Shown: in pieces, positions 49,446 through 59,510 of the stretch | Layout: every line of letters starts with the position of its first letter | Numbering within the stretch: position 1 is the stretch's first letter | DNA from: Massilia arenae | GTDB lineage: Bacteria > Pseudomonadota > Gammaproteobacteria > Burkholderiales > Burkholderiaceae_D | Assembly: GCF_008014745.1 (NCBI RefSeq) | Contig: NZ_VPFD01000004.1 | Coordinates: 371,152 to 435,151 of the forward strand | Direction: 5' to 3' | DNA length: 64,000 bases | Made by a program: the position numbers and the translations under genes | Notes under the pieces: generated by a model | The model's input: the letters and a program-made list of their open reading frames with translations, nothing else | What the model was told of the DNA's origin: nothing | The model's database searches: none

Positions 49446-50843
49446 TTACAGGGTGGGCTGGCCATCGGCCAGCACGAACGGCGGACGGCGGATCGCCGCC
49501 AGGCAGGCGCCATCCACGGCGGCCGGGTCGGCATGCTCGAGGAAGGCGGCGATCAGGCGCGGCGCGCAGCCGGCGCCGCTGAAGGTGTGGCCAGCGCCAT
49601 CGGCCACCAGCACCCGGCTGTGACGCAGGGTGCGGGCCGCCAGATGGGCGTTTTCCGGCGGCGTGACCGGATCGAGGCCGCCTGCCAGCAGCAGGGTCGG
49701 GATGTCGGACTTCACAGCGCGCGTCAGTTCCGCACTCAGTTGAGCGTCGAAGCGCGCGGCCGGCCATACCTGGCACCAGTCGCGCCAGCCCCTGGCATAG
49801 GCCTCACCGAAACGGCTGCCGGCGCCGTCCTCGCGCATCGCGGCGGCATGGGTGAATGGCGCTTCTTCGGCGCACAGCACCGACAGGGTCTGGCCGAAGG
49901 TCATGCCTTCGAGGCTCCAGCCGGCCAGCGCGTCGTACAGGGCCAGCATTGGCTGCGGCCGGCCATTGGCGGCGGCGTGGATGGCGAACGGCAGCACGCT
50001 GGCATGCTGGGCGCTGTACATGGCGCCACGCAGCAGTTGCGGCACCGCCGCGGCCTGGTGCGGGCCCAGGCTCGGCAGCGCCAGTACAGCGTCGAGATCC
50101 TGCGCCAGGTTCGGGAAAGCCCTTGCGCAGCCCTGATCTGCCGCGCAGTCGGCCAGCAGGCGCTCGAGCGCGGCCTGGGCGTGACGCGACGACAGCAGAA
50201 TGCGGGCATTGGGAGGGGCCACCGAATCGAGCACCATGCCGCGCACGCTGTCGGGATAGCGCCGCGCATACATCAATGCGGTGCGGGTGCCGTACGAACC
50301 GCCCCACAGGCTGAACTGGCGATAGCCGAGCGCGCGCCGCAAGTCCTCGAAATCGGCCAGTGCGGCTTCGGTATGGAAGTGGCGTGGGTCGGCGTCGAGT
50401 CCCGCCAGGCAGCCGCGCAGGGCAGCTTGAGCGGCGGTCGTGTCGCCTTGCGCGATCTCCTGTTCGGGCATAGGGCAGCGCAGCGGGTTTGACCTGCCGG
50501 TGCCGCGCTGGTCGACCAGCAGGATGTCACGGCGCTTCCTCGCTTCACGGAAGGCGCTGGCCAGGAGCGGCCCGTAATCCGTGGCGGCCTGGCCGGGACC
50601 GCCGGCCAGCACCAGCAGCGGGTCGGGCGCCGCCGGTTTCGCGGTGGCCTTGATGCGGGCGAAATGGATGGTGATGCGGCGGCCGGCCGGATTGGCGCGG
50701 TCTTCCGGCACCTCAAGCGTGCCGCACTCGACCCGCTCGGGGAGGTGCGGCAGGTGGCAGGGTTCCAGGGCGGCGGCCATGCTGGAATACAGCAGCATCG
50801 CCAGGAACAGGGTCCAGGCAAGGACGAGATGCTTGCGGGTCAT
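49446..50843 (-). CDS. Secreted alpha/beta hydrolase, tripeptidyl/proline aminopeptidase-like
   Basis: 465 residues. Signal peptide to about residue 25 (MAAALEP). The oxyanion GGPGQAA is near 82, the WGGSYGTRTA nucleophile elbow gives Ser near 185, and the C-terminal helper domain has LLLAGGLDPVTPPENA with the acid and a GAGHTF His near the end. It is like the SlpE/tripeptidyl aminopeptidases of family S33 that act in the periplasm or outside. It leads the operon hydrolase-natA-natB-sigma-membrane protein. Confidence 0.9.
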   Translation of the reverse strand: MTRKHLVLAWTLFLAMLLYSSMAAALEPCHLPHLPERVECGTLEVPEDRANPAGRRITIHFARIKATAKPAAPDPLLVLAGGPGQAATDYGPLLASAFREARKRRDILLVDQRGTGRSNPLRCPMPEQEIAQGDTTAAQAALRGCLAGLDADPRHFHTEAALADFEDLRRALGYRQFSLWGGSYGTRTALMYARRYPDSVRGMVLDSVAPPNARILLSSRHAQAALERLLADCAADQGCARAFPNLAQDLDAVLALPSLGPHQAAAVPQLLRGAMYSAQHASVLPFAIHAAANGRPQPMLALYDALAGWSLEGMTFGQTLSVLCAEEAPFTHAAAMREDGAGSRFGEAYARGWRDWCQVWPAARFDAQLSAELTRAVKSDIPTLLLAGGLDPVTPPENAHLAARTLRHSRVLVADGAGHTFSGAGCAPRLIAAFLEHADPAAVDGACLAAIRRPPFVLADGQPTL

Positions 50844-50983
50844 GTTTGTTTTCGTTGTGGTGGAGATACCCGGTGAGTCACGCGCCGCGCGAAAAACTTA
50901 CACGCAAATCGACGATCATGCATTCCGGGTAGCCATGCCGAGTGGTTAGAATGGCGGACTTTGCCTCTCTACGAAAGCCCGCC

Positions 50984-51751
50984 ATGAAACTCAACCAGAA
51001 AATCGCCATCGTCACCGGCGCCAGCCAGGGCATCGGCCTGGCCTGCGCCCAGCGCCTGGTGCGCGAAGGCGCGCGCGTGATGCTCGTCGACCAGAAGCCC
51101 GAAGTCGAGCAGGCCGCCGCCAGCCTGGGCGACGCCGCCCGCTTCTTCCGTGCCGACGTCGGCGTCAAGAAAGAGGTCGATGCGATGGTCCAGGCCACGC
51201 TCGACGCTTTCGGGCGCATCGACATCCTGGTCAACAACGCGGGCGTGACCCACGCGGCCGATTTCCTGGATCTGGAAGAAGACGATTTCGACCGCGTGCT
51301 GCGCATCAACCTGAAATCGATGTTCCTGTGCAGCCAGGCGGCGGCGCGCGATATGGTGAAACGGGGCGAAGGCGGCTGCATCATCAATATGTCGAGCGTC
51401 AACGCCGAGCTGACCATCCCGAACCAGGTGCCCTATGTGGTGTCGAAAGGCGGCGTCAACCAGCTGACCCGGGTGGCATCGATCGCCCTGGCCCACTATG
51501 GCATCCGCGTCAATGCGATCGGCCCGGGTACCATCCTGACCGAACTGGCCAAGCAGGCCGTGCTAGGTAGCCCGGAAGCGCGCCACACCATCCTGTCGCG
51601 CACGCCGCTGGGCCGCTGCGGCGAGCCGGAAGAAGTCGCCTCGATCGCCGCCTTCCTGGCCAGCGACGACGCCTCGTACATGACCGGCCAGACCTTGTAC
51701 GCCGACGGCGGCCGCATGGCACTGAACTACACGGTGCCGGTGCGCGACTGA
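50984..51751 (+). CDS. Short-chain dehydrogenase/reductase
   Basis: 255 residues from ATG 50984. Classical SDR: TGASQGIG cofactor loop (near residue 12), NNAG (near 80), catalytic Ser in NMSSVN, YVVSKGG with Tyr and Lys (near 145-150), and IGPGTILTEL. The presence of an acidic residue at the end of beta-2 (LVDQKP) suggests NAD(H). Cytoplasmic; substrate unknown. It is divergent from the hydrolase operon. Confidence 0.93.
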   Translation: MKLNQKIAIVTGASQGIGLACAQRLVREGARVMLVDQKPEVEQAAASLGDAARFFRADVGVKKEVDAMVQATLDAFGRIDILVNNAGVTHAADFLDLEEDDFDRVLRINLKSMFLCSQAAARDMVKRGEGGCIINMSSVNAELTIPNQVPYVVSKGGVNQLTRVASIALAHYGIRVNAIGPGTILTELAKQAVLGSPEARHTILSRTPLGRCGEPEEVASIAAFLASDDASYMTGQTLYADGGRMALNYTVPVRD

Positions 51752-51810
51752 AAGCCGGCCAAAGTGGGGCAGATATTACCGTAACGCATGTCTGGTATCC
51801 GAACTCGCAA

Positions 51811-51840
51811 TTGGACACCTGCAAGGCCGACCCCGATAAT
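51811..51840 (+). promoter_or_regulatory. Sigma-70-like promoter before the first small RNA candidate
   Basis: TTGGAC (51811-51816) and GATAAT (51835-51840) are separated by 18 bases, in a gap with no protein gene. Confidence 0.55.
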
Positions 51841-51846
51841 TACACC

Positions 51847-51909
51847 TGTCTCCACTATTCTCCTCCAAGAAAATAGTTTTAAGCCCGCACAAGAGCGGGC
51901 TTTTTTTTT
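51847..51909 (+). ncRNA. Candidate small RNA with CTCCTCC in a hairpin loop
   Basis: About 63 bases between a promoter and a strong terminator. ACTATT (51854-51859) pairs with AATAGT (51872-51877); CTCCTCC (51860-51866) lies in the 12-base loop between them and is complementary to Shine-Dalgarno sequences. The terminator is AAGCCCGC / GCGGGCTT (51881-51902) followed by a run of T to 51909. This resembles the alphaproteobacterial small RNAs with CCUCCUCCC loops. No reading frame is present. It could instead just be the SDR gene's terminator. Confidence 0.5.
51881..51909 (+). terminator. Strong intrinsic terminator
   Basis: Stem AAGCCCGC / GCGGGCTT with loop ACAAGA, then seven more T. It may end both the SDR transcript and the small RNA candidate. 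Confidence 0.9.
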
Positions 51910-51936
51910 GCCGAAAATAGCAAGGAAGGCCGTCGC

Positions 51937-51952
51937 TACGTAGTTCTACGTA
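51937..51952. promoter_or_regulatory. Palindrome TACGTAG-TT-CTACGTA
   Basis: Perfect 7-base arms around a 2-base centre, located about 90 bases before the second small RNA candidate's -10. It is shaped like a LuxR/NarL-type dimer site. Which regulator uses it is unknown. Confidence 0.4.
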
Positions 51953-52043
51953 TAACCCACGCTGATGACATGACGGGCGTTCGCCAGTCATTTGATACCG
52001 CCGGAACTTTGCGTTTGGTCACAATCGCGTCACAAACGCTGCC

Positions 52044-52186
52044 TATACTAAGAATCACCTGTCATACACGCAACCGATATGCCTGATGGCAGCAGGTGTG
52101 CGGCGCCCCGGGTGCTACACACCAACCGATTTCATATCTCTTGGCCCGATCTTGGGTTGTGCCCGCCACCAGCGGGCATTTTTTTA
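52044..52186 (+). ncRNA. Candidate structured small RNA, about 130 nt
   Basis: A TATACT -10 is at 52044-52049. The transcript would contain two nested stems: GATATG (52076-52081) with CATATC (52133-52138), and inside it GGTGTG (52095-52100) with CACACC (52118-52123). It ends in a strong terminator, TGCCCGC / GCGGGCA, then a T-run (52160-52185). No credible protein frame with a ribosome site is seen. The -35 is weak. I do not recognise the family. Confidence 0.5.
52160..52185 (+). terminator. Intrinsic terminator of the second small RNA candidate
   Basis: TGCCCGC (52160-52166) pairs with GCGGGCA (52172-52178) and is followed by seven T. No protein gene lies close enough upstream to own it. 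Confidence 0.9.
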
Positions 52187-52282
52187 GGCGCTGTTCGCGT
52201 TGTTTCTGCGAACCTGGCGGGTTGCAAACCGGTCTTATTCTCTGCCCCCGCGCAACTCGCGGTAAAAAAATTGTCATAGCGC

Positions 52283-52310
52283 TTGAACCCGTCGCTGATT
52301 TGGCTATCAT
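52283..52310 (+). promoter_or_regulatory. Sigma-70-like promoter of the CxxC protein gene
   Basis: TTGAAC (52283-52288) and TATCAT (52305-52310) are 16 bases apart, 73 bases before the ATG at 52383. Confidence 0.5.
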
Positions 52311-52382
52311 AAAGTTTGCCCTTCCGATTCGGCCACCGGTCGGAAGACCACGTACAACGAAACGTCCAAGGGAACCTGTCCT

Positions 52383-52685
52383 ATGAACTTACGTGTACCA
52401 GCCAGCGCCACGCCCGATACTTGCCGCCGCCATCATGAAGACGGCGACCTCGTCCTGAGCGAACTCAATCCGCGCACCGTCGTCGACACGCTCGACAACG
52501 ACAGCACGCCGCTCAACCTGCTCACCTTCGGCAGCGTCCGCGAAGTCTGCCCCAAATGCCAGCAAACCCACCTCAAGCTGGTCCTGCGACAGGGAAGCGT
52601 ACGCATGGCCCACCTGTTCTGTGCCGATTGCGAAAGCTGCTTCGACGCCCATTACGCAGACGGCGCACCGGCCCTGACGATCTGA
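52383..52685 (+). CDS. Small CxxC protein, possible zinc ribbon
   Basis: 100 residues. Two CxxC pairs (VCPKCQQTH near residue 58 and FCADCESCF near 79) could hold one zinc ion. The rest is a short beta-rich core (SVREVCPKC, HLKLVLRQGSVRMAHLF). No signal peptide. I do not recognise a named family. The ATG at 52383 has GGGAACC before it. It has its own promoter and the VanZ gene follows 76 bases on. Confidence 0.75.
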   Translation: MNLRVPASATPDTCRRHHEDGDLVLSELNPRTVVDTLDNDSTPLNLLTFGSVREVCPKCQQTHLKLVLRQGSVRMAHLFCADCESCFDAHYADGAPALTI

Positions 52686-52761
52686 GCGTTACTGGCGTGC
52701 GGGCAATTGGCTGCATGGCGTGGTAAGGTTGGCGCTTCACGTACCTTCGCCGTTCGTATCG

Positions 52762-53169
52762 ATGCCCGCCCTGTCGTCCCTGCTGCAGCCCCCAGTCAAA
52801 GTCCGCCGCGCCCTGCATGCCTTCGCCCTGCTCGGGCTGCTGGCCATCCTGGTGGCGGGCTCGATTCCCGGCGCCCGCGCCGAGGTTGGCGCCTATGCGT
52901 CCGGCGCGGTACTGCACGGCATGACCTACGCCTTCCTGGCCGCCTTGTGGTTCCTGGGCGCCACCGGCACGCCGCTGCAGCGCGCCCTGAAGGCGATGCT
53001 GGCCATCGCGCTGATGGGCGCCGTCGATGAATGGGTGCAAAGTTTCTTCCCGTATCGCTCGGGCGACGTGCGCGACTGGCTGGTCGACGTCACGGCCGCC
53101 ACCCTCGCCTCCACCGTGCTGGCGGTGCTGGCCACCCTCGCCCCACAAGCGGCGCCACGCCGCCACTGA
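52762..53169 (+). CDS. VanZ family membrane protein
   Basis: 135 residues from ATG 52762. Four hydrophobic helices (about 20-38, 48-66, 77-90 and 108-125). The family marks are the ...HGMTYAFLA helix, DEWVQSFFPYRSGDVRDWLVDVTAA in the third-fourth helix turn and the following Ala-rich helix. VanZ proteins give low-level teicoplanin resistance in some Gram-positives; the role in Gram-negatives is unknown. Confidence 0.88.
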   Translation: MPALSSLLQPPVKVRRALHAFALLGLLAILVAGSIPGARAEVGAYASGAVLHGMTYAFLAALWFLGATGTPLQRALKAMLAIALMGAVDEWVQSFFPYRSGDVRDWLVDVTAATLASTVLAVLATLAPQAAPRRH

Positions 53170-53329
53170 CCATCGTCGCCCGTTCAGGTTCCGCAAAGAA
53201 CCCTCGCGCTTGATCGAACCGGCCTCCAAAGGAAGTCAGCTGGAACGCTGACGCGCTTCGCGCCTCTTATCCTCGTGGCGCGCGGCATCGTCACATCCCC
53301 CCACTAAACATCCAAACGAGGAGTTGATC

Positions 53330-53962
53330 ATGAAGCAAACTCACCAGAGCGTGGCCATGGCGGGCCTGCTGGCGGTCGCGCTCGCCATTTCGGGGTGCGC
53401 CGCCATGCGTGGCGAATCGTCGAGTGACACTAGCGGCAGCAGCGGCAGCACCGGGACCAGCGACTACGGCTCGGGCAGCAGCGGCAGCTCCGGCAGCTCC
53501 GGCACCTCGGGCAGCAGCGGCACGACCACCGATGGCACCCAGGACAGCGCGGGCGTCTCGGGCACTACCGACACCTCGGGCGGTACGGACACCTCGGGCA
53601 GCTCGGGCAGCTCGGGCGCCTCCGGCAGCAGCGGTTCCGGCACCTCCAGCATGCAGGACGACAGCGGCGGCAGTGCATCGACCGCGGGCGCCGCCGCGGC
53701 CAGCGCGGCGCCCAACAGCACCGTGCTGGCGATCGAGATCCTGCCGGCGTCGAGCGGCATTACCGAGGGCGATTCGTCGATGGGCAGCAGCGGCGCGGCC
53801 GGCGCCACCGGCAGCGCTGGTGCCAGCTCTGGTGGTAGCCAGTCCTACCGCGTCACCGTGCGCATGGACGACGGCAGCACGCAGGTGGTCACCCACGGCA
53901 CCACGCCCGACTTCCGCAGCGGCGACCGGGTCAACGTCACGGGTGGCAGCATCCAGCGCTAG
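53330..53962 (+). CDS. Ser/Gly/Thr-rich lipoprotein with a small C-terminal domain
   Basis: 210 residues from ATG 53330, preceded by GAGGAG. The signal peptide ends in lipobox AISGC (Cys near residue 22). From 27 to 125 the protein is low-complexity Ser/Gly/Thr/Asp. The tail (about 170-210) holds a small beta domain, SYRVTVRMDDGSTQVVTHGTTPDFRSGDRVNVTGGSI, like the glycine-zipper/SlyB-type surface lipoproteins but not matched to a named family. It probably sits on the outer membrane. Confidence 0.8.
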   Translation: MKQTHQSVAMAGLLAVALAISGCAAMRGESSSDTSGSSGSTGTSDYGSGSSGSSGSSGTSGSSGTTTDGTQDSAGVSGTTDTSGGTDTSGSSGSSGASGSSGSGTSSMQDDSGGSASTAGAAAASAAPNSTVLAIEILPASSGITEGDSSMGSSGAAGATGSAGASSGGSQSYRVTVRMDDGSTQVVTHGTTPDFRSGDRVNVTGGSIQR

Positions 53963-54019
53963 CTGGCTGCCGGGTGGACGGTCCGTCCACCCGTGCGAGT
54001 AGCGAAGGGGTTGCCGGGC

Positions 54020-55817
<1,798 letters not shown>

Positions 55818-55831
<14 letters not shown>

Positions 55832-56918
55832 CGTGGTCCTTTCTGTCTGTCGGCACCGGCACCAGGATCCGGCCTTGGCGTCCATCTTGGTCATAGGCCG
55901 CCAGCGCGCTGGCGGCGGCTTGCTGCGCCTGGCCCTTGCGGCACAGCGCCACGCAGGCGCCGCCGAAGCCGGCGCCGGTCAGGCGCGCACCCAGCACGCC
56001 GGGGGCGGCGCGCAAGGCCTCGCACAGCGCGTCGAGTTCGGGAATCGAAACCTCGTAGTCGTCGCGCAGGCTGAAGTGCGAGTCATTCATCAATTCGCCG
56101 AAGCGCTCGGCGCTCACGCCTTGCGCGGCTTCGAGCACGCGCAGGTTTTCCCGCACCACGTGGCGCGCCCGCTCGCGCAGCGGCGCCGGCAAGCTCTCCA
56201 CCGCGGAGGGGTCGGCCACGTCGCGCAGCGCCTGCACGCCGAGCTTCCTCGCGCCCTCCTCGCACTCGGCGCGGCGCTCGTTGTACTTGCTGGCGGCGAG
56301 CTTGCGCGCCACGCCCGAGTCGACCACGATCAGCTCGGTGTCCGCGGGCAGCGGCACCAGGCGGTGTTCCAGCGTGCGGGCGTCGATGAACAGCATATTG
56401 CTCTCGTCGGCCAGGCTGGACGCCATCTGGTCCATGATCCCGCAGTTCACGCGCGCATACTCGATCTCGGCGCGCTGGGCGATGCGGGCCAGCTTGACGT
56501 CGTCCAGTTCGAACCCCAGCAGCGCACGCATGGCGCGCAACGTCGCCACCTCGAGCGCGGCCGAGGACGACAGGCCCGAACCGACCGGCAGGTCGGTCTC
56601 GACATATACGCGCAGCGGCGGCACCTCGATCCCTTCCGCCTGCACCAGCCGGATGCAGCCTTCGATATAGCTGCCGAAGCCCTGCGGCGCGCTGCCGTCG
56701 CGGACGAAGGTCACGCTCGCATCGAGGTTCGGCGAATAGAAATGAAAATGGTCGTCGCCGCTGCGGCTGATCGCCACCATGGTGCGCTGGGGCGTGGCCA
56801 CCGGCAGCATGAAGCCGTCGTTGTAGTCGGTATGCTCGCCCAGCAGGTTGACCCGGCCCGGGGCCGAGGCGTTCACTTCGGGCGCGCCGCCAAAGAAGGT
56901 GTCGGGGTTCAAGGTCAT
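55818..56918 (-). CDS. galK: Galactokinase
   Basis: 366 residues from ATG 56918, whose ATGA overlaps the upstream stop. First Leloir step, galactose to galactose-1-phosphate, in the cytoplasm. GHMP motifs: APGRVNLLGEHTDYNDGFMLP (near 20-40), the phosphate-binding PVGSGLSSSAALEVA (near 110-124), and the C-terminal LTGAGFGGACVAL. Good match across the length. Confidence 0.96.
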
Positions 56919-58018
56919 GCTTGCGCCTCCAGCCAGAGCGGCCGCTTGCGGCCATGGACGTCCAGCGCCGGCCAGCCGGGATCGCACGTCAGGTTCTCGA
57001 GTCCCTGCGGGCCGAGCAAAAAGGTGTCTTCGATCTTCATGCCGCCATAGCTGGGGTTGAAAGCGAAGGCCATGCCTTCCTCGAGCTGGGTCGCGGTGCT
57101 GGCGGTGGCCACGATCTCGCGCGCCAGGTAGCCGGTGATGCCGCCCTGGTGGTGCTCGCGGATCGCGCCTTCGACGTCGGCGTGGTGATAGGCCTGGGCC
57201 AGCGCGTGGTACACGCTCGACAGCGATTTACCGGGCGCCACGGCAGCCAGGCCCGTGGCCTCGACCTCCATCAGCGCGCGCTGGGCCTCGGGCGCCGAAC
57301 CCGCGCCGCCGAAGCTGACGAAGCGGGTCAGGTTGGCGTACAAGCCGTGGCGGCGCGCGCAGAACACCAGCATGGCGCGCTCGCCGAGCGCTTCGTGCGA
57401 CGGCGTCGCGTGGCGGTACAGGGGCAGGCGGCGCGCGCCGGCCGCCAGCACCAGGGCCGGATGGATGCCGCGCCGCCACAGCGCCTCGGCGCCGGCGCCG
57501 GCCAGCTGCTGTTCGGTCCAGTCGGGACGGGCCCGGTGCAGTACCTCGGTCATCGCCTCGGCCGCCTCGCGGCCCAGCAGGCGGTAGCGCACCTGCTCGG
57601 CGTCGCCCAGCACCAGCTTGCGTTGACGCAGCGCCAGCGGCAAGGGACGCTCCTCGCCCACGGGACGGTCGGACAGGATGGCGCGGCCCTGGGCCGCACC
57701 CGCGACGAAGCGCTCGCGCAGCTCCGGCTCGGCCCACGGTTCGATGTGGAAGGTAAAGCCGCCCGGGACTTCCTCGGCGCGCAGGCGTTCGCCCTCGATC
57801 TCGTCGGTCAACACGCAGGCGTCGTCCGCAGTGACGAGTACCTCGGCGATGCCGACGCCGGTGGTCAGCAGCACCGCGCTCGAGCCACCGGCCGTCACCC
57901 AGGCGAACCAGTCGGTGCCGCGCAGGCGCACCGCGCCGGCGCCTTCCTGGAGCAGGGTCGCGCGCAGCAGCGCCAGTTTGTCGGCCACTTCAAGGGCACG
58001 CATATCCATCTCCGTCAT
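56915..58018 (-). CDS. M24 family peptidase-like protein, predicted to lack four of five metal ligands
   Basis: 367 residues. The creatinase N-terminal domain spans about 1-150 and the pita-bread domain 160-367. In the pita-bread fold, M24 enzymes use Asp, Asp, His, Glu, Glu. Here the first Asp is replaced (LVFCARR), the second is Asn (YANLTR), the His is lost (HHQGGITGYLARE), the third ligand Glu is Asn (FAFNPSYGG), and only the last Glu (KIEDTFLL) remains. So metal hydrolysis is unlikely. It is translated between galT and galK with 4-base overlaps on both sides, which suggests a function in galactose metabolism or its control. Confidence 0.85.
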   Translation of the reverse strand: MTEMDMRALEVADKLALLRATLLQEGAGAVRLRGTDWFAWVTAGGSSAVLLTTGVGIAEVLVTADDACVLTDEIEGERLRAEEVPGGFTFHIEPWAEPELRERFVAGAAQGRAILSDRPVGEERPLPLALRQRKLVLGDAEQVRYRLLGREAAEAMTEVLHRARPDWTEQQLAGAGAEALWRRGIHPALVLAAGARRLPLYRHATPSHEALGERAMLVFCARRHGLYANLTRFVSFGGAGSAPEAQRALMEVEATGLAAVAPGKSLSSVYHALAQAYHHADVEGAIREHHQGGITGYLAREIVATASTATQLEEGMAFAFNPSYGGMKIEDTFLLGPQGLENLTCDPGWPALDVHGRKRPLWLEAQA

Positions 58019-59109
58019 GCGGCGTCCTCCAGGTTCACTTCGACCTGCTGCAATTCATAGGCCGTGGTTTCGGGCAGCACGTCCATCGCGAACATGCCGG
58101 CCGCCAGCTCGGTGCCGGCCAGGTATTTCAGGCGGTCGCGCGTGCGGTAGGGCGGATAGAACTGGGCGTGCAGCTGGGTTTCCGGGTGCTGAGCGCCGTC
58201 GGTCGGGGCCTGGTACCAGGCCATCAGGTAAGGGAAAGGCCGGTTCCACAGGGTTTCGTACTTGAGCAGCACGGTCTTGAGCGCGCGCGCCAGGCCTTCG
58301 CGCTGCGGCGGCGTGAGCGCGGCGAAATCCTTGCACGGCGCGGTCGGCATCACCCACACCTCGTAGGGATAGCGGGCGCAGGCCGGCACGAAGGCGATCG
58401 CGTAGTCGTCCTGGTACAGCACGCGCCGGCCGTCGGCGGCCTCGTCGCGCGCCATGTCGCACAGCAGGCTGGCGCCGTGCTGCAGATAGTATTCGCGCTC
58501 CTGCGCCAGCATGCGCGCCGGCACCGCCGGCACGAAGGGATAGGCATACACCTGGCCATGCGGATGGTGCAGGGTCACGCCGACCTCGGCGCCGCGGTTC
58601 TCGAACGGCAGCACATAGTGGATGTTCTGGTGGCTGCCGATGCGCGTGGTGCGGTCGCCCCAGACCTGCAGCAAGAGCTCGATGCGCGACAGCGGCAGGT
58701 GGGCCAGCGCCGCATTCGGGTCTTGCGTGAACACCACCACCTCGCAATGGCCGTTGGCCTGCGCGGTCGGCACCGTCACCGTTGGCGGATCGTGCGACTC
58801 CAGCGCCAGCGAGGGAAAGCGGTTGTCGAACACGGCGATCTCGTAGTCGCCGGCCGGCATCTCGGTCGGATGTTCGTCGTCCACGGTCGGCGCCAGCGGG
58901 TTGTATTGCGGCGGCGGCTGATAAGTGCGGTTCTGGCGGAAGGCCGCATAGGTCACCCACTCGCCGCGCAGCGAATGCCAGCGCAGGTGCGGATTCGCAT
59001 GCTGCGGATCGGGGAACGGGCTGGTCGCAACGATGCCGTCAGGGATCGGCATATTGCTGTACAGGGTCAGGTTGCGCCCGTCCGGTTTCTTGAGTTCTTT
59101 ACTATGCAT
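58015..59109 (-). CDS. galT: Galactose-1-phosphate uridylyltransferase
   Basis: 364 residues. Second Leloir enzyme, transfers UMP from UDP-glucose to galactose-1-phosphate. Two HIT-like halves: the N-terminal half has HLRWHSLRGEWVTY and VVFTQDPNAALAHLP, and the active-site HPHGQVYAYPF (His-Pro-His near residue 170). The C-terminal part has HAQFYPPYRTRDRLKYLAGTE. It is first in the operon galT-M24-galK-GH2. galE is not in the window. Confidence 0.96.
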   Translation of the reverse strand: MHSKELKKPDGRNLTLYSNMPIPDGIVATSPFPDPQHANPHLRWHSLRGEWVTYAAFRQNRTYQPPPQYNPLAPTVDDEHPTEMPAGDYEIAVFDNRFPSLALESHDPPTVTVPTAQANGHCEVVVFTQDPNAALAHLPLSRIELLLQVWGDRTTRIGSHQNIHYVLPFENRGAEVGVTLHHPHGQVYAYPFVPAVPARMLAQEREYYLQHGASLLCDMARDEAADGRRVLYQDDYAIAFVPACARYPYEVWVMPTAPCKDFAALTPPQREGLARALKTVLLKYETLWNRPFPYLMAWYQAPTDGAQHPETQLHAQFYPPYRTRDRLKYLAGTELAAGMFAMDVLPETTAYELQQVEVNLEDAA

Positions 59110-59510
59110 GGCAACAGTTCAGGTTCGGTGGAGCATTCGGTCAGGCGCGAGCGCGCACGCCGAATACCAGGGCATCGGCGCGCTCGCGGCACGAGAAACC
59201 GATCCTAACATGCTGTTTTCGCCACACTTTCCACCCAGAATTTGAGCATTTTCCGGGCGTCAATACTGCTCTGTCACAGGGGCGAGACAGCCCTTGGCAT
59301 ACGGCGTGGATTGGCAGGGAGAGCGTCTGGAGGAACGTCAACCGGCAGGATCATTGTAGTCCCGCACCTACGCAATAATTAGAATTTTTTACACATCTTG
59401 GCAAGAAAAACGCCTACCTACTCATCGTAGGCAAGAGCGGCGTTTCAACTGCGAGAGGGAGGTCGGGGGACCGACCGGCCCGGAGGGCCGGGCCAGCGGA
59501 TGCAGCGGAT
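59110..59510. other. Gap between the gal operon and the M20 gene
   Basis: These 401 bases hold the gal operon promoter region and the M20 terminator. I find no operator I can name and no gene. A G/C-rich dyad (GGCCCGG..CCGGGCC) near 59478-59498 lies just after the M20 stop. Confidence 0.4.
59404..59447 (-). terminator. Intrinsic terminator of the M20 peptidase gene
   Basis: On the minus strand AAACGCC and GGCGTTT form the outer stem, with GCCTAC / GTAGGC as an alternative inner stem, followed by TTTTC. Confidence 0.7.

Noticed and set aside
51752..52382. tRNA or riboswitch in the SDR/CxxC gap
   Set aside because: I found no cloverleaf with a GTTCRA-type T-loop and no known riboswitch core; only hairpins and terminators are supported.
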